Assembly (NCBI RefSeq): GCF_016901135.1
Contig: NZ_JAFEVL010000020.1
Location: forward strand, 62,001 to 126,000
DNA length: 64,000 nt
Direction: 5' to 3'
From: Martinezella lusitana
Lineage (GTDB): Bacteria > Pseudomonadota > Alphaproteobacteria > Rhizobiales > Rhizobiaceae
Positions 10,176-20,185 of this stretch are shown piece after piece. Position 1 is the first letter of the stretch. Each line of letters opens with the position of its first letter. The notes beneath the pieces are model-generated. The model ran no database searches. It had not been told where the DNA came from and saw only the letters and a list, made by a program, of their open reading frames with translations. Both the position numbers and the translations under genes were made by a program.

Positions 10176-10215
10176 GATGATGTGATCCCCTCGATACTGA
10201 AGGCGGCACATCATC
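10176..10215 (+). promoter_or_regulatory. Inverted repeat ending just before the VOC gene start
   Basis: GATGATGTG at 10176-10184 and CACATCATC at 10207-10215 are perfect complements. Adding GGT/ACC outside a one-base bulge extends the stem to about 12 pairs. The right arm lies between the AAGG site near 10200 and the ATG at 10219, so in mRNA it could mask translation initiation. Alternatively it is a DNA operator. Confidence 0.4.
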
Positions 10216-10218
10216 ACC

Positions 10219-10602
10219 ATGCTTCTTTACGTCACGCTCGGTTCCAACGACATTCCGCGTGCCCGCGGCTTCTATGACGCAGTTTTGCCGATCCTCGGCT
10301 ACCGGCGTCAACGCGAATCGGACGAGGAAATCGGCTATGCCGCCGATGGCGACGTCCGTTGCCGGTTCTGGGTGGTGATCCCCTATGATCACCGCGCCGC
10401 AACGATCGGCAATGGCTCGATGGTTGCTCTGCATGCGGAAAGCCGCTCCGATGTCGACGCCTTCCATGCCGCGGCCCTGGCCCATGGCGGCACCGATGAA
10501 GGCAAGCCCGGCCTTCGCTCCTTCCATGCCAATTTCTATGCTGCCTATGTCCGCGATCCCGACGGCAACAAGTTGAGCGCCGTCTGTGAAAGGCCGGAAT
10601 AA
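10219..10602 (+). CDS. VOC-superfamily (glyoxalase/dioxygenase-like) protein
   Basis: This is a 127-residue protein of the vicinal-oxygen-chelate fold. The first beta-alpha-beta module begins MLLYVTLGSNDIPRARGFYD and the second contains NFYAAYVRDPDGNKLSAVCE. The terminal glutamate and histidine-like positions resemble the metal-binding sites of the family, but I cannot assign a reaction. It may be an isomerase, a thiol transferase such as a fosfomycin-resistance type, or a ligand-binding protein. It stands alone between rlmE and a convergent MFS pump gene, with a strong inverted repeat just upstream of its start. Confidence 0.8.
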   Translation: MLLYVTLGSNDIPRARGFYDAVLPILGYRRQRESDEEIGYAADGDVRCRFWVVIPYDHRAATIGNGSMVALHAESRSDVDAFHAAALAHGGTDEGKPGLRSFHANFYAAYVRDPDGNKLSAVCERPE

Positions 10603-10636
10603 GCTCCGCTTGCGCTAAGGCGCAACCGACATCGCA

Positions 10637-12067
10637 TCATTTTGCGGCCGGCTGCTGTACCTGTGGCTGCGGGGTGGCTACGCGTTTCAGGCCGGCCTTG
10701 TGGCCGGAGACCATGGCACCGGCGCTGCGATCCATCCTGATGAAGGGAATGGTGGCAAGCACGGTCAGGGCCGAGATGCAGAAGAAGGCGATGTGGAAAT
10801 CGCTGACCTGCAGTTCCGTGCCGCGGAAGAACGTCGAGGTTTCCAGAATCATGGCGGCGACCGCGACGCCGAGCGCCAGGCTGATTTGCTGCATGACGGA
10901 GCTCATGGAGGTCGCCTGGCTCGCCTGCTTGTCGCTGATATCGGCAAAGGCGAGCGCATTGATGCCGGTGAAGAAGAACGAGCGCGAAAAGCCGCCGATC
11001 AGCAGCACGCCGATGATGAGGAGATGCGACGTCCACGGCTGGAAGAGGCCGGTGCAGATGGTCGTGACGGTCGTGACGGCCGCGGCCGAAAGAAGTGCTG
11101 TCTTGAAGCCGACGGCGGTAAAGACCCGGCGCGCGATGAACTTGGTGGAGATCGCGCCGATCGCGCCGGCAAAGGTGATCAGGCCGGACTGGAACGGATT
11201 GAGGCCGAAGCCGAGCTGCAGCATCAGCGGCGTCAGGAACGGCATGGCGCCGATGCAGATGCGAAACAGCGTGCCGCCGGTGACGGAAGCGCGGAAGGTG
11301 GCGTTCTTCAACAGAGACAGGTCGAGGATCGGTGCGGGGTGGCGGCGTGCGTGGCCGATATAGAGGAAGCCGCAGACGAAGCCGATGACGATGGCCGAGA
11401 TGCCGATGTATGGCGGGAGCGCCGGCAGGCTGATAACCGACATGCCGAAGACGACGCCGGCCGCCGCGAAGGACGTCAGCAGGAAGCCGATGACATCGAG
11501 CTTCGGCGGCCTCGTCGCCTCGACCTCCGGCAGGAAGATCGACGACAGGATGATACCGAGAATGCCGACGGGGACGTTGATCAGGAAGATCCAGTGCCAG
11601 GAGGCATAGGTGGTGATGAAGCCGCCCAGCGGCGGGCCGGCGAGCGGGCCGACAAGTGCCGGAATGGAAAGCAGCGCCATGGCCGATACCAGATCGCTTT
11701 TCTGGGTGGTGCGCACCAGCACCAGGCGCCCGACCGGCGTCATCATCGAGCCGCCGACACCCTGCAGGAAGCGTGCGGCAACGAATTCCAAGAGGCCGCC
11801 CGAAAAGGCGCACATGATCGAGCCGATGACGAAGACGCAGATGGCGATGCGGAAAATGTTCTTCGCGCCGAAGCGGTCCGCCATCCAGCCGCTGATCGGG
11901 ATGAATACCGCGAGCGACACCATGTAGGAGGTCAGCGCCAGTTTGAGGGTGATCGGGCCGACATGGAGATCGTTGGCGATCGCCGGCAGCGCGGTCGCGA
12001 TGACGGTGGAATCCATCTGTTCCATGAAGAGAGCTACGGCGAGGATCAGCGGAACGATGCGATTCAT
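10637..12067 (-). CDS. MFS drug/proton antiporter, DHA2 (14-TM) family
   Basis: This is a 476-residue multi-pass inner-membrane transporter. It begins PLILAVALFMEQMDSTVIAT, and the D and T/N positions in helix 1 are typical of DHA2 pumps. Motif A appears as GWMADRFGAKNIF and a motif-C-like region as GPLAGPPLGGF. I count about 14 hydrophobic segments. It probably exports hydrophobic compounds using the proton gradient. There is no adjacent membrane-fusion protein of the EmrA type, so it would work as a single component. Its upstream gap faces the divergent MBL-fold gene. Confidence 0.88.
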   Translation of the reverse strand: MNRIVPLILAVALFMEQMDSTVIATALPAIANDLHVGPITLKLALTSYMVSLAVFIPISGWMADRFGAKNIFRIAICVFVIGSIMCAFSGGLLEFVAARFLQGVGGSMMTPVGRLVLVRTTQKSDLVSAMALLSIPALVGPLAGPPLGGFITTYASWHWIFLINVPVGILGIILSSIFLPEVEATRPPKLDVIGFLLTSFAAAGVVFGMSVISLPALPPYIGISAIVIGFVCGFLYIGHARRHPAPILDLSLLKNATFRASVTGGTLFRICIGAMPFLTPLMLQLGFGLNPFQSGLITFAGAIGAISTKFIARRVFTAVGFKTALLSAAAVTTVTTICTGLFQPWTSHLLIIGVLLIGGFSRSFFFTGINALAFADISDKQASQATSMSSVMQQISLALGVAVAAMILETSTFFRGTELQVSDFHIAFFCISALTVLATIPFIRMDRSAGAMVSGHKAGLKRVATPQPQVQQPAAK

Positions 12068-12413
12068 AGGCGCTTGCCTTGATGGGTCTTATCTTCGGGA
12101 AGGCGGACCGCTGGGGGCAGTCAGCCGCTCTGTAGTCCTATGCGAGGCTGCTGCCAATCCCGGATTCTGCTCCATGATCGCTCGGAGATCACGTCTTCGT
12201 GATGTCCGCCGCCGCATGGCGCGGAACGCAGGATTTGACATATGCTAAGAGCATGGAAATGCTAAACGCATAAGACGTCGTCGGTGTATTAGCGGAATTG
12301 GATTGCCTTGTCATGACCAAATTATCGGTCACGCAAGATCATATTCCCTGCCGTTGCTGCCGGCGGCGATGATAGGCGCAGCTTACGCTGCCCCAGTATG
12401 AAGGAGTGACATC
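12068..12413. other. Divergent intergenic region (MFS pump / MBL-fold gene)
   Basis: No gene is supported here. It should hold the promoters of both flanking genes. A TTGACA hexamer lies at 12235-12240, directly followed by a small palindrome ATGCT-AAG-AGCAT (12242-12254), but no convincing -10 box at correct spacing was found. An AAGGAG ribosome site for the MBL-fold gene is at 12401-12406. Confidence 0.4.
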
Positions 12414-13286
12414 ATGACTGCCGTTTCGCCCCCAGACGCGCACCAGTTCAAATTGGGATCCTGCACCGTCACCGTCATCAAGGACGGTGCCAATGTCATG
12501 GACAACCCTTGGGAAATCTTCGGCTCGAACCAGGCACCGGATACGGTCCGCAAACTGCTGGAGCAGAATCTCCTGCCGACGGAAAAGCTTGTGAACAGCT
12601 ATGCACCCGCCATCATCGACACGGGTTCTGATGTGATCGTCGTCGACACGGGTATCGGCGCCGCCGGCCGCGCCCGCGGTCTGGGCCGCTTTCGCGAGGG
12701 CCTGAAGGCCGTTGGCTATACGTCGGAACAGGTGACCATCGTCGCTCTGACGCATCTGCACGGAGACCATATCGGCGGGTTGATGGAGGACGGCGCCCCG
12801 GCATTTCCGAACGCCCGCTACGTCACCGGCGAGATCGAATATGGCTTCTGGACCGACAAGGCGCGCGAAGGCACGCCCGCCGAAGGTGGCCAGAAGGCCG
12901 TGCTCGCCAATGTCGTGCCCTTCGCCGAGAAGATGACCTTCCTTAGGGATGGCGACCAGATCGTCAGCGGCATGACCGCCATGCTCGCGCCTGGCCACAC
13001 GCCCGGTCATCTGGTCTTTCATCTGGAATCGGACGGCAAGCAGCTTGTCATGACCGGCGATACCGCCAATCACTATGTCCTGTCCGTCGGCCGTCCGGAT
13101 TGGGAAGTCCGCTTCGATGTGGATAAGGCGCAGGCTGTGAAAACCCGCCGGCGCATCTTCGATATGATTGCGGCCGACCGCATTCCCTTCCTCGGCTTCC
13201 ACATGCCTTTCCCCGCCGTCGGCTTCGTCGAGAAGCAGCCGGAAGGCTTCCGCTACATTCCGAAAACCTATCAGTTCGACTTGTGA
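12414..13286 (+). CDS. MBL-fold metallo-hydrolase
   Basis: This is a 290-residue metallo-beta-lactamase-superfamily hydrolase. The zinc ligands are visible in order: THLHGDH (about residues 114-120), the histidine in APGHTPGH, the aspartate in MTGDTANH, and a final histidine in LGFHMPFP. The arrangement resembles quorum-quenching lactonases and related esterases, but also many uncharacterised hydrolases. There is no signal peptide, so it is cytoplasmic. The ATG at 12414 follows AAGGAG. It is divergent from the MFS pump and convergent with an alpha/beta hydrolase. The substrate is unknown. Confidence 0.85.
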   Translation: MTAVSPPDAHQFKLGSCTVTVIKDGANVMDNPWEIFGSNQAPDTVRKLLEQNLLPTEKLVNSYAPAIIDTGSDVIVVDTGIGAAGRARGLGRFREGLKAVGYTSEQVTIVALTHLHGDHIGGLMEDGAPAFPNARYVTGEIEYGFWTDKAREGTPAEGGQKAVLANVVPFAEKMTFLRDGDQIVSGMTAMLAPGHTPGHLVFHLESDGKQLVMTGDTANHYVLSVGRPDWEVRFDVDKAQAVKTRRRIFDMIAADRIPFLGFHMPFPAVGFVEKQPEGFRYIPKTYQFDL

Positions 13287-13357
13287 GGGCAGGGGATAGT
13301 CCTGCCTTGGCTCCGGGACATAGGGCTTACGTCACAGTCGTAGAATAGATCATCATC

Positions 13358-14245
13358 CTATCTCGCGACGGAACGGACGGCGGCCGCAAAGGCGGCGGGC
13401 GCTTCCTGCGGCAAGTTGTGGCCCACCTTGGGAATGATGCGGCGCTCATAAAATGGCGTCATGAAATGGCTGGCGGCGTGGTCGATCGTATCAGGTGGAT
13501 CAACGCCGTCATCTGCTCCCTGCAGCACGACAGCCGGCACGGTGATATCAGGCTGTTTCGCCAGTCGTGCCTCGATGGATTGCAACGCCGGGTCCCCAGG
13601 GATGCCACCGAACCGGTGACGATAGGAGTGAATGACGATGTCAACGAAATCAGGGTTTTCAAACGCGAGATAGCTCTGCTCGAAGGTGGCGTCATCGAAT
13701 GTCCATGTCGGAGACCATATCCGCCAGATGAAACGGCAAAGCTCGCGGCGATTTTGAGTAAGCCCGGCTTTGCCGCGTTCCGTGTGGAAATAGTATTGAT
13801 ACCAATAACGGCATTCTTCCTCCGGCGAGACCGGATGTACGGCCATGGCAATATTTTGGATGTTGTATCCCGTTCCGCAGCTCACCAGTCCACGAACGCG
13901 CTCGGGCCAAAGTGCTGCGACGATGCAGGCTGCCCGTCCGCCCCAATCATACCCTCCGAGCACGGCGGCAGGAATGGAGAGTGCGTCCATGAAAGCCAGC
14001 AGATCGGCGCCGAGCGCTGCCTGCTCTCCGGAACGGAAGGTCTGGTCTGACAGGAAACGGGTCGGCCCGTAGCCCCGCAGAAACGGCACAAGGCAGCGCC
14101 AACCTTCGGCTGAGAGTTCCTGTGCAACCTCGTCATAGGCATGAACGTCATAAGGGAAGCCGTGCAGCAGGATGACCGGCTTGCCGTCGAGCGGGCCGGT
14201 TTCATGATAGGCGATTTCCAGGACTCCGGCGGTGACTGTCTTCAT
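13358..14245 (-). CDS. Alpha/beta hydrolase, epoxide-hydrolase/dehalogenase-like
   Basis: This is a 295-residue alpha/beta hydrolase. The oxyanion-hole motif is ILLHGFP near residue 25. The nucleophile elbow GYDWGG carries aspartate rather than serine, as in soluble epoxide hydrolases and haloalkane dehalogenases. The acid is probably the aspartate in LQGADDGVDPP and the base the histidine in KVGHNLPQEAP. Catalysis would go through a covalent ester on the aspartate. The start ATG at 14245 follows an AGAGAG sequence. The gene is isolated between two divergent or convergent neighbours. Whether an epoxide or a halide is the substrate cannot be told. Confidence 0.82.
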   Translation of the reverse strand: MKTVTAGVLEIAYHETGPLDGKPVILLHGFPYDVHAYDEVAQELSAEGWRCLVPFLRGYGPTRFLSDQTFRSGEQAALGADLLAFMDALSIPAAVLGGYDWGGRAACIVAALWPERVRGLVSCGTGYNIQNIAMAVHPVSPEEECRYWYQYYFHTERGKAGLTQNRRELCRFIWRIWSPTWTFDDATFEQSYLAFENPDFVDIVIHSYRHRFGGIPGDPALQSIEARLAKQPDITVPAVVLQGADDGVDPPDTIDHAASHFMTPFYERRIIPKVGHNLPQEAPAAFAAAVRSVAR

Positions 14246-16061
<1,816 letters not shown>

Positions 16062-16201
16062 TCGATGGCGGATCACGGCCCAAGGCAGCGTCAGGTCCCT
16101 GCAGGGCCTGACGCTGCCTTGCGGCTCTCTGCCTGGCGCTGTTTGCCTGGATCTATGCCGGTTTCGTCACCGCCTTCAGCAATGCCGCTGGCGGGCAGCA
16201 G

Positions 16202-16654
16202 ATGCTGGATGCGCGTATCGAGGGCTACGACCAGGGTGATGTCATTGCCATGCTGCGCTATCTCAAGGATCATCCCGATCCGGCTGAGATCCTGCATTCC
16301 ATGTATCTCGGACCGGAACTGGTCTTTCCGCTGGTGCTGGCCGGCCTGTTGTTCTGCCTGCTGCGGATGATCGGCCCCGGCGGTGCCTTCTTCGGCCGCC
16401 CGATTCCGCCGGGCGCGACCACCGTCATTTTCTGTCTGCCGTTCTTTTATGCCATTGTCGATTATGCCGAGAATATCGCCGGCCTCATGCTTTATCCGCC
16501 GGCGATGCCATCGGACTCGACCGTGACGCTTCTTTCAAGCGTGCTGCCGATCATCGTGCGGCTGAAGTTCCTGACGCTGGTCGTGACCGTTATTCTGCTG
16601 GCCCGTTTCGCGATTTTTCGCTACCTCTCGCCGGACGGCACCAGACCGTCCTGA
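16202..16654 (+). CDS. Small integral membrane protein, 5' end apparently frame-disrupted
   Basis: The continuous frame from ATG 16202 encodes 150 residues with about three membrane segments (VFPLVLAGLLFCLL, TTVIFCLPFFYAI, LTLVVTVILLARF). Upstream in the same frame, back to a stop at 16109-16111, the DNA still reads as a hydrophobic helix (LALFAWIYAGFVTAF) with no ATG, GTG or TTG. A good-looking start at 16065, four bases after guaB, is in another frame. The likely original protein therefore began at 16065 and a one-base indel near 16118-16131 broke it, or there is a sequence error. The function is unknown. MAPEG follows on the same strand. Confidence 0.65.
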   Translation: MLDARIEGYDQGDVIAMLRYLKDHPDPAEILHSMYLGPELVFPLVLAGLLFCLLRMIGPGGAFFGRPIPPGATTVIFCLPFFYAIVDYAENIAGLMLYPPAMPSDSTVTLLSSVLPIIVRLKFLTLVVTVILLARFAIFRYLSPDGTRPS

Positions 16655-16696
16655 TCGACCGTTTCGGCTTTCGGAAATTCCAAAGGAGTTGGCGAC

Positions 16697-17119
16697 GTGA
16701 CAGGCTATGAAATGTTCTGGCCGATGGTGGCGCATGCGGTGCTTGTCTTCATTCTCTATGCATTGCTGGGTTGGCGTCGCCGCGTTCTGGTGAACGACGG
16801 CCGGATCAAGCCCTCACAATTTCGCGAAAACCATGCCGCCGACGAGCCTGCGGAAAGCCTGGTGGTGCGCAACAACATCGCCAATCAGTTCGAGCTGCCC
16901 TTGCTCTTCCACGCCTGCTGCATCGTGCTCTATGTGACCCAGGCCGATAACCTGCCTGCCGTGATCCTCGCCTGGTTGTTCGTCGCCACGCGCTATGCGC
17001 ATGCCTTCGTGCATGTGACCAGCAACAGCCTGCGCTACCGCAGCCCGCTCTTTGCCATGGGTTATGTTGTGCTGGCCGGCATGTGGGTCTGGCTCGGTGT
17101 CTGGCTCGCCTTCTCCTGA
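16697..17119 (+). CDS. MAPEG-family membrane protein
   Basis: This is a 140-residue four-helix membrane protein of the eicosanoid/glutathione-metabolism (MAPEG) family, whose members use glutathione for conjugation or peroxide reduction. GTG 16697 is the start, preceded by AAGGAG at 16683-16688. Family features include the long second-helix start with VRNNIANQFELPLLFHACC and the arginine/tyrosine-containing YAHAFVHVTSNSLRYRSPLF. Bacterial members are often uncharacterised. It sits downstream of guaB and the disrupted membrane protein, and gshA for glutathione synthesis is in the same window. Confidence 0.85.
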   Translation: MTGYEMFWPMVAHAVLVFILYALLGWRRRVLVNDGRIKPSQFRENHAADEPAESLVVRNNIANQFELPLLFHACCIVLYVTQADNLPAVILAWLFVATRYAHAFVHVTSNSLRYRSPLFAMGYVVLAGMWVWLGVWLAFS

Positions 17120-17187
17120 CGAACGTGCGTTTCCGCTGCTAGCAACCTGCGGTAACGTATTTGTGTTCTTCCTTTACCGTTACGCCG

Positions 17188-17218
17188 CCACCCGTTGACC
17201 TATCTTGTCAGCGGGTGG
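17188..17218 (+). terminator. Stem-loop between MAPEG and dienelactone hydrolase genes
   Basis: CCACCCGTTGAC (17188-17199) pairs with GTCAGCGGGTGG (17207-17218) around a seven-base loop, giving 12 pairs including one G-U. No T-tract follows, so it is a weak intrinsic-terminator candidate or a leader hairpin for the gene starting at 17266. Confidence 0.4.
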
Positions 17219-17265
17219 CTTGGCGCATGGCGCGGCCGCCGGGGAACAATAGGGAGAACAGGACC

Positions 17266-18147
17266 ATGAGCACGGAAAAGCCCATCGTGACGCCGGCGAT
17301 GATCAACGCCTATGACGAATATACGCATCTGACGCTCGATCGTCGGGGCTTCATGGAAAAGCTGACGAAGCTTGCGGGCTCGGCCGGAGCTGCCGCCGCC
17401 ATCGCGCCACTGCTTGCCGCCAACAAGGCAAGCGCCGAGGCCATCGCCGCCGACGACAGCAGGCTGGAAGCGAAGGATGTGACCTATGCCGGCAGCAAGG
17501 GCGAGATGAAGGGGTATCTCGTCCGTCCGAAGGATGCGGCCGGCAAGCTCGGCGGCGTCATCATCATCCACGAAAATCGCGGCCTCAATCCGCATATTGG
17601 CGATGTGGCGCGCCGCATGGCGCTGGAAGGCTTCGTCGCGCTGGCGCCGGACTTCCTGTCGCCGCTCGGCGGCACACCCGAGGACGAGAACAAGGCGCGC
17701 GACATGTTCACCAATCTCGACCCGGCCCTGACGGCAGCCAATGCCGAGGCGAGCCTCACCTATCTTGCCAAGCTCGACGGGGCCAACGGCAAGGTCGGCG
17801 CTGTCGGCTTCTGCTGGGGCGGCGGCCTTATCAATCGCTTCGCGACCATTTCGCCGGAATTGAAGGCCGGGGTCTCCTATTACGGCGCGCAGCCGCCAGC
17901 GAGCGATGTCCCGAACATCAAGGCCGCTCTTCTGCTGCATTATGCCGGACTGGACGATCGCATCAATGCCGGTATCGATGCCTATCGCAAGGAGTTGCAG
18001 GCAGGTGGCAAGACCTTCGAAATCTTCGTCTATGATGGGGTCAACCACGCCTTCAACAATGATACGTCCGCCGCCCGCTACGACAAGAAGGCTGCGGATC
18101 TGGCCTGGGGCCGAACAGTCGAGTTCCTGAAAAAATACGTGGCGTAA
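17266..18147 (+). CDS. Dienelactone hydrolase-family protein with Tat-like leader
   Basis: This 293-residue alpha/beta hydrolase of the DLH family has a nucleophile cysteine in GAVGFCWGGG, an acid in HYAGLDDRIN and a histidine in YDGVNHAFNND, the Cys-Asp-His triad of carboxymethylenebutenolidase. Residues 30-65 contain a twin-arginine sequence (DRRGFMEKL) followed by a hydrophobic, alanine-rich stretch ending ANKASA. This points to Tat export, or an N-terminal anchor, of a folded enzyme. The ATG at 17266 follows AGGGAGAACAGG. DLH-family proteins with such leaders are common and mostly uncharacterised, so the chlorocatechol role need not apply. Confidence 0.87.
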   Translation: MSTEKPIVTPAMINAYDEYTHLTLDRRGFMEKLTKLAGSAGAAAAIAPLLAANKASAEAIAADDSRLEAKDVTYAGSKGEMKGYLVRPKDAAGKLGGVIIIHENRGLNPHIGDVARRMALEGFVALAPDFLSPLGGTPEDENKARDMFTNLDPALTAANAEASLTYLAKLDGANGKVGAVGFCWGGGLINRFATISPELKAGVSYYGAQPPASDVPNIKAALLLHYAGLDDRINAGIDAYRKELQAGGKTFEIFVYDGVNHAFNNDTSAARYDKKAADLAWGRTVEFLKKYVA

Positions 18148-18194
18148 GGCGCATAATACGTCGTCGATGCCACCCGATGAGGCAATCATCAAGC

Positions 18195-18224
18195 ACCAAG
18201 GCCGAAACCATGGCCGGCCTTGGT
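18195..18224 (+). terminator. Candidate terminator hairpin after dienelactone hydrolase gene
   Basis: ACCAAGGCCG (18195-18204) and CGGCCTTGGT (18215-18224) form a perfect ten-pair stem with a ten-base loop, about 48 bases after the stop codon. The following TTGTCGC is only weakly T-rich. Confidence 0.5.
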
Positions 18225-18356
18225 TGTCGCAGCCACAACGTGCATCTTGATTATACTTAAAATTGGAATTTTCCCTTTTACGCGCGTTGAACGCGTCTAT
18301 GCCATAGCGTCATCCACGCCCAGCGTCGTTCCGCATGACAAGGAAACGGGAAATGC

Positions 18357-18989
18357 ATGAGTCCTGATAGCCCCGCCCACACCACGTTCCGCAAGAGGCC
18401 GCAGCAGGAACGAAGCATCCAACGTGTCGATGCCATTCTCGCCGTTGCCGCCAGGCTGATCGCGGAGAAGGGCGTCAGCGCGATGAAGATGACGGAGCTG
18501 GCCACCGTGGCCGGGATCCCGATCGGTTCCATCTATCAGTATTTCCCGGACAAGACAGCGATCGTCAGGGCCTTGCTCGAGCGTCACGCCAATCTCATCC
18601 AGCAGAAAGTCGGGGAAGCCTTCGCCACCGTGACGTCGCTTGACCATGCCGTAGAACTGGTTTGCGGCATGATCGATTGGTACTACCGCGAATTTCGCGG
18701 CGATCCGGCCTATCTGGGCGTATGGTTGGGAACGGAGATAGACAGGGATATCCTGCAGCTCAACATGCAGCACAGCAATCGCGTCGCTGAAATATTCCTC
18801 AGTAATATCCAGCCCTTCCTGCCGGCCGAAAGCCGCATCGACCTGAAGGCGCGCACGCAGCTCTTCAGCCATCTGATCGGCGCATCCGTCCGCTTTGCCA
18901 TCATGAGCGACCATGGAATGTCGACACGCATGCTGCATGAATGGAAACAGGTGATCCGTGCTACGCTGCTGGCAGAGCCGGCAGCGTAG
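18357..18989 (+). CDS. TetR-family transcriptional regulator
   Basis: This is a 210-residue repressor-type regulator. The N-terminal helix-turn-helix is typical: RVDAILAVAARLIAEKGVSA, KMTELATVAGIPIGSIYQYF, PDKTAIVRALLERH. The C-terminal ligand domain (about residues 75-205) is not assignable to a known inducer. The start at 18357 follows AGGAAACGGG. It lies after the Tat-linked dienelactone hydrolase on the same strand and convergent with a LysR gene. No operator palindrome stands out immediately upstream, so its target is unclear. Confidence 0.88.
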   Translation: MSPDSPAHTTFRKRPQQERSIQRVDAILAVAARLIAEKGVSAMKMTELATVAGIPIGSIYQYFPDKTAIVRALLERHANLIQQKVGEAFATVTSLDHAVELVCGMIDWYYREFRGDPAYLGVWLGTEIDRDILQLNMQHSNRVAEIFLSNIQPFLPAESRIDLKARTQLFSHLIGASVRFAIMSDHGMSTRMLHEWKQVIRATLLAEPAA

Positions 18990-19030
18990 CAAGATCGGGC
19001 ACAACGAGGCGCCGGTTGCCGAAAAGGGGC

Positions 19031-19984
19031 TTACCAGCCCGGCAGGATATGCCCGGCGCGCAGCCTTGGAGGATAGCGCGTGTAAGTCTTCACCTCACCA
19101 TCGAGGTCGTCATCGACCACAGCCGGCGTGATGTTGTCCAGGCAGGCTGAGATATGGGCGGTGATGGCGTTCATCAGCGACACGGAAAGGCCCGCCCGCT
19201 TCATGATGCCGATCTGCACCGGCGGCAGGGGCGGGAAACCGTCGGCCTGGGTCAGCACCTTCATGCCGGTTCGCAGCGCCGATTCCGGCATGACCGAAAC
19301 CGCCATCCCGGCGAGCACCGCCGCCGCAACCACGGTGCAGGACCAACTGGTGAACAGGATCTGATAATCGCGGCCGCCGGCATCGAGCGCCGAGCAGGCG
19401 AGCTGGCGCCACTGACAGTCGCGCCGCCCGACGGCGAGCGGGATGGGTGCATCGTCGCGCAGCGGATGGTTGGCCGAGCCGACCCAGCAGAGCGGCTCCG
19501 TCCGCACGACATCAGACATTCTCTCGCGCGGATTGTGCGTGACGAGTGCGATATCGAGCTCGCCGCGATGCATGCGCTCGGCAAGATCGACCGAGGGCTC
19601 GCAGACGATGTAGAGCTCGACATTCGGATGCGTCTTGGCGAAGCGGCCGATGATCTCGGGCATGTAACGATCGGCGTAATCATCCGGCGTGCCGATGCGC
19701 AACGTCCCTTCGAGGCGGTTGTCGTCGAAGGCGGCCATCGCTTCGTTGTTCAGGCGGATGATGCGGCGGGCGTAGTTGAGCAGTTTTTCGCCTTCGGCGG
19801 TCAGGCGGTTGCCGCGGCCGTCCTTGATGAAAAGCTGCTTGCCGACGCGCTCTTCCAGCCGGCGCATCTGCATCGAAACCGCCGACTGTGTCTTGAACAC
19901 CCGGTCGGCGGCCTTGGTGAAGCTGCCGGAATCCACGATTGCGATGAAGGTCTGCAATTGGTCGAGGTCGAGCGGCGCGGCCAT
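19031..19984 (-). CDS. LysR-family transcriptional regulator
   Basis: This is a 317-residue LysR regulator. The winged helix-turn-helix occupies residues 1-65 (LDQLQTFIAIVDSGSFTKAA, RVFKTQSAVSMQMRRLEERV). The effector-binding domain follows, with LRIGTPDDYADRYMPEIIGRF and VELYIVCEPSVDLAERMHRG. The ATG at 19984 has an AGGTGAG ribosome site. It is divergent from a DUF1127 gene 200 bases away, and a perfect TGATA-GT-TATCA palindrome lies 22-33 bases upstream of its start. This is a likely autoregulatory site. Confidence 0.9.
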   Translation of the reverse strand: MAAPLDLDQLQTFIAIVDSGSFTKAADRVFKTQSAVSMQMRRLEERVGKQLFIKDGRGNRLTAEGEKLLNYARRIIRLNNEAMAAFDDNRLEGTLRIGTPDDYADRYMPEIIGRFAKTHPNVELYIVCEPSVDLAERMHRGELDIALVTHNPRERMSDVVRTEPLCWVGSANHPLRDDAPIPLAVGRRDCQWRQLACSALDAGGRDYQILFTSWSCTVVAAAVLAGMAVSVMPESALRTGMKVLTQADGFPPLPPVQIGIMKRAGLSVSLMNAITAHISACLDNITPAVVDDDLDGEVKTYTRYPPRLRAGHILPGW

Positions 19985-20005
19985 GGTCTCACCTATAAAA
20001 GAGTT

Positions 20006-20017
20006 TGATAGTTATCA
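20006..20017. promoter_or_regulatory. Palindrome upstream of LysR gene (probable operator)
   Basis: TGATA-GT-TATCA is a perfect 12-base palindrome in the gap between the minus-strand LysR gene and the plus-strand DUF1127 gene. LysR regulators commonly bind such dyads near their own promoter. Confidence 0.45.
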
Positions 20018-20185
20018 TTAGAAACATTCGTTGGACTGATCAATAGGGCTTTGGCATCTTCCTAATGCAATTCAGCATACCAATCGAACAGAAACTCTTG
20101 TCGAACTCCTCCCGGCCTACGCCCCTTTCCTGGATCACCGGGAAGGGGCTCGGCTCGCGTGTGCCTCAAGGAAAGGACTACGGAA

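Noticed and set aside
9121..10527. 468-residue minus-strand frame over ppx, rlmE and VOC genes
   Set aside because: It is a shadow of three supported genes with no ribosome site.
10700..12082. 460-residue open frame antisense to the MFS pump
   Set aside because: Its composition is extremely charged and repetitive with Asp, Arg and Glu, typical of the reverse frame of a membrane protein in GC-rich DNA.
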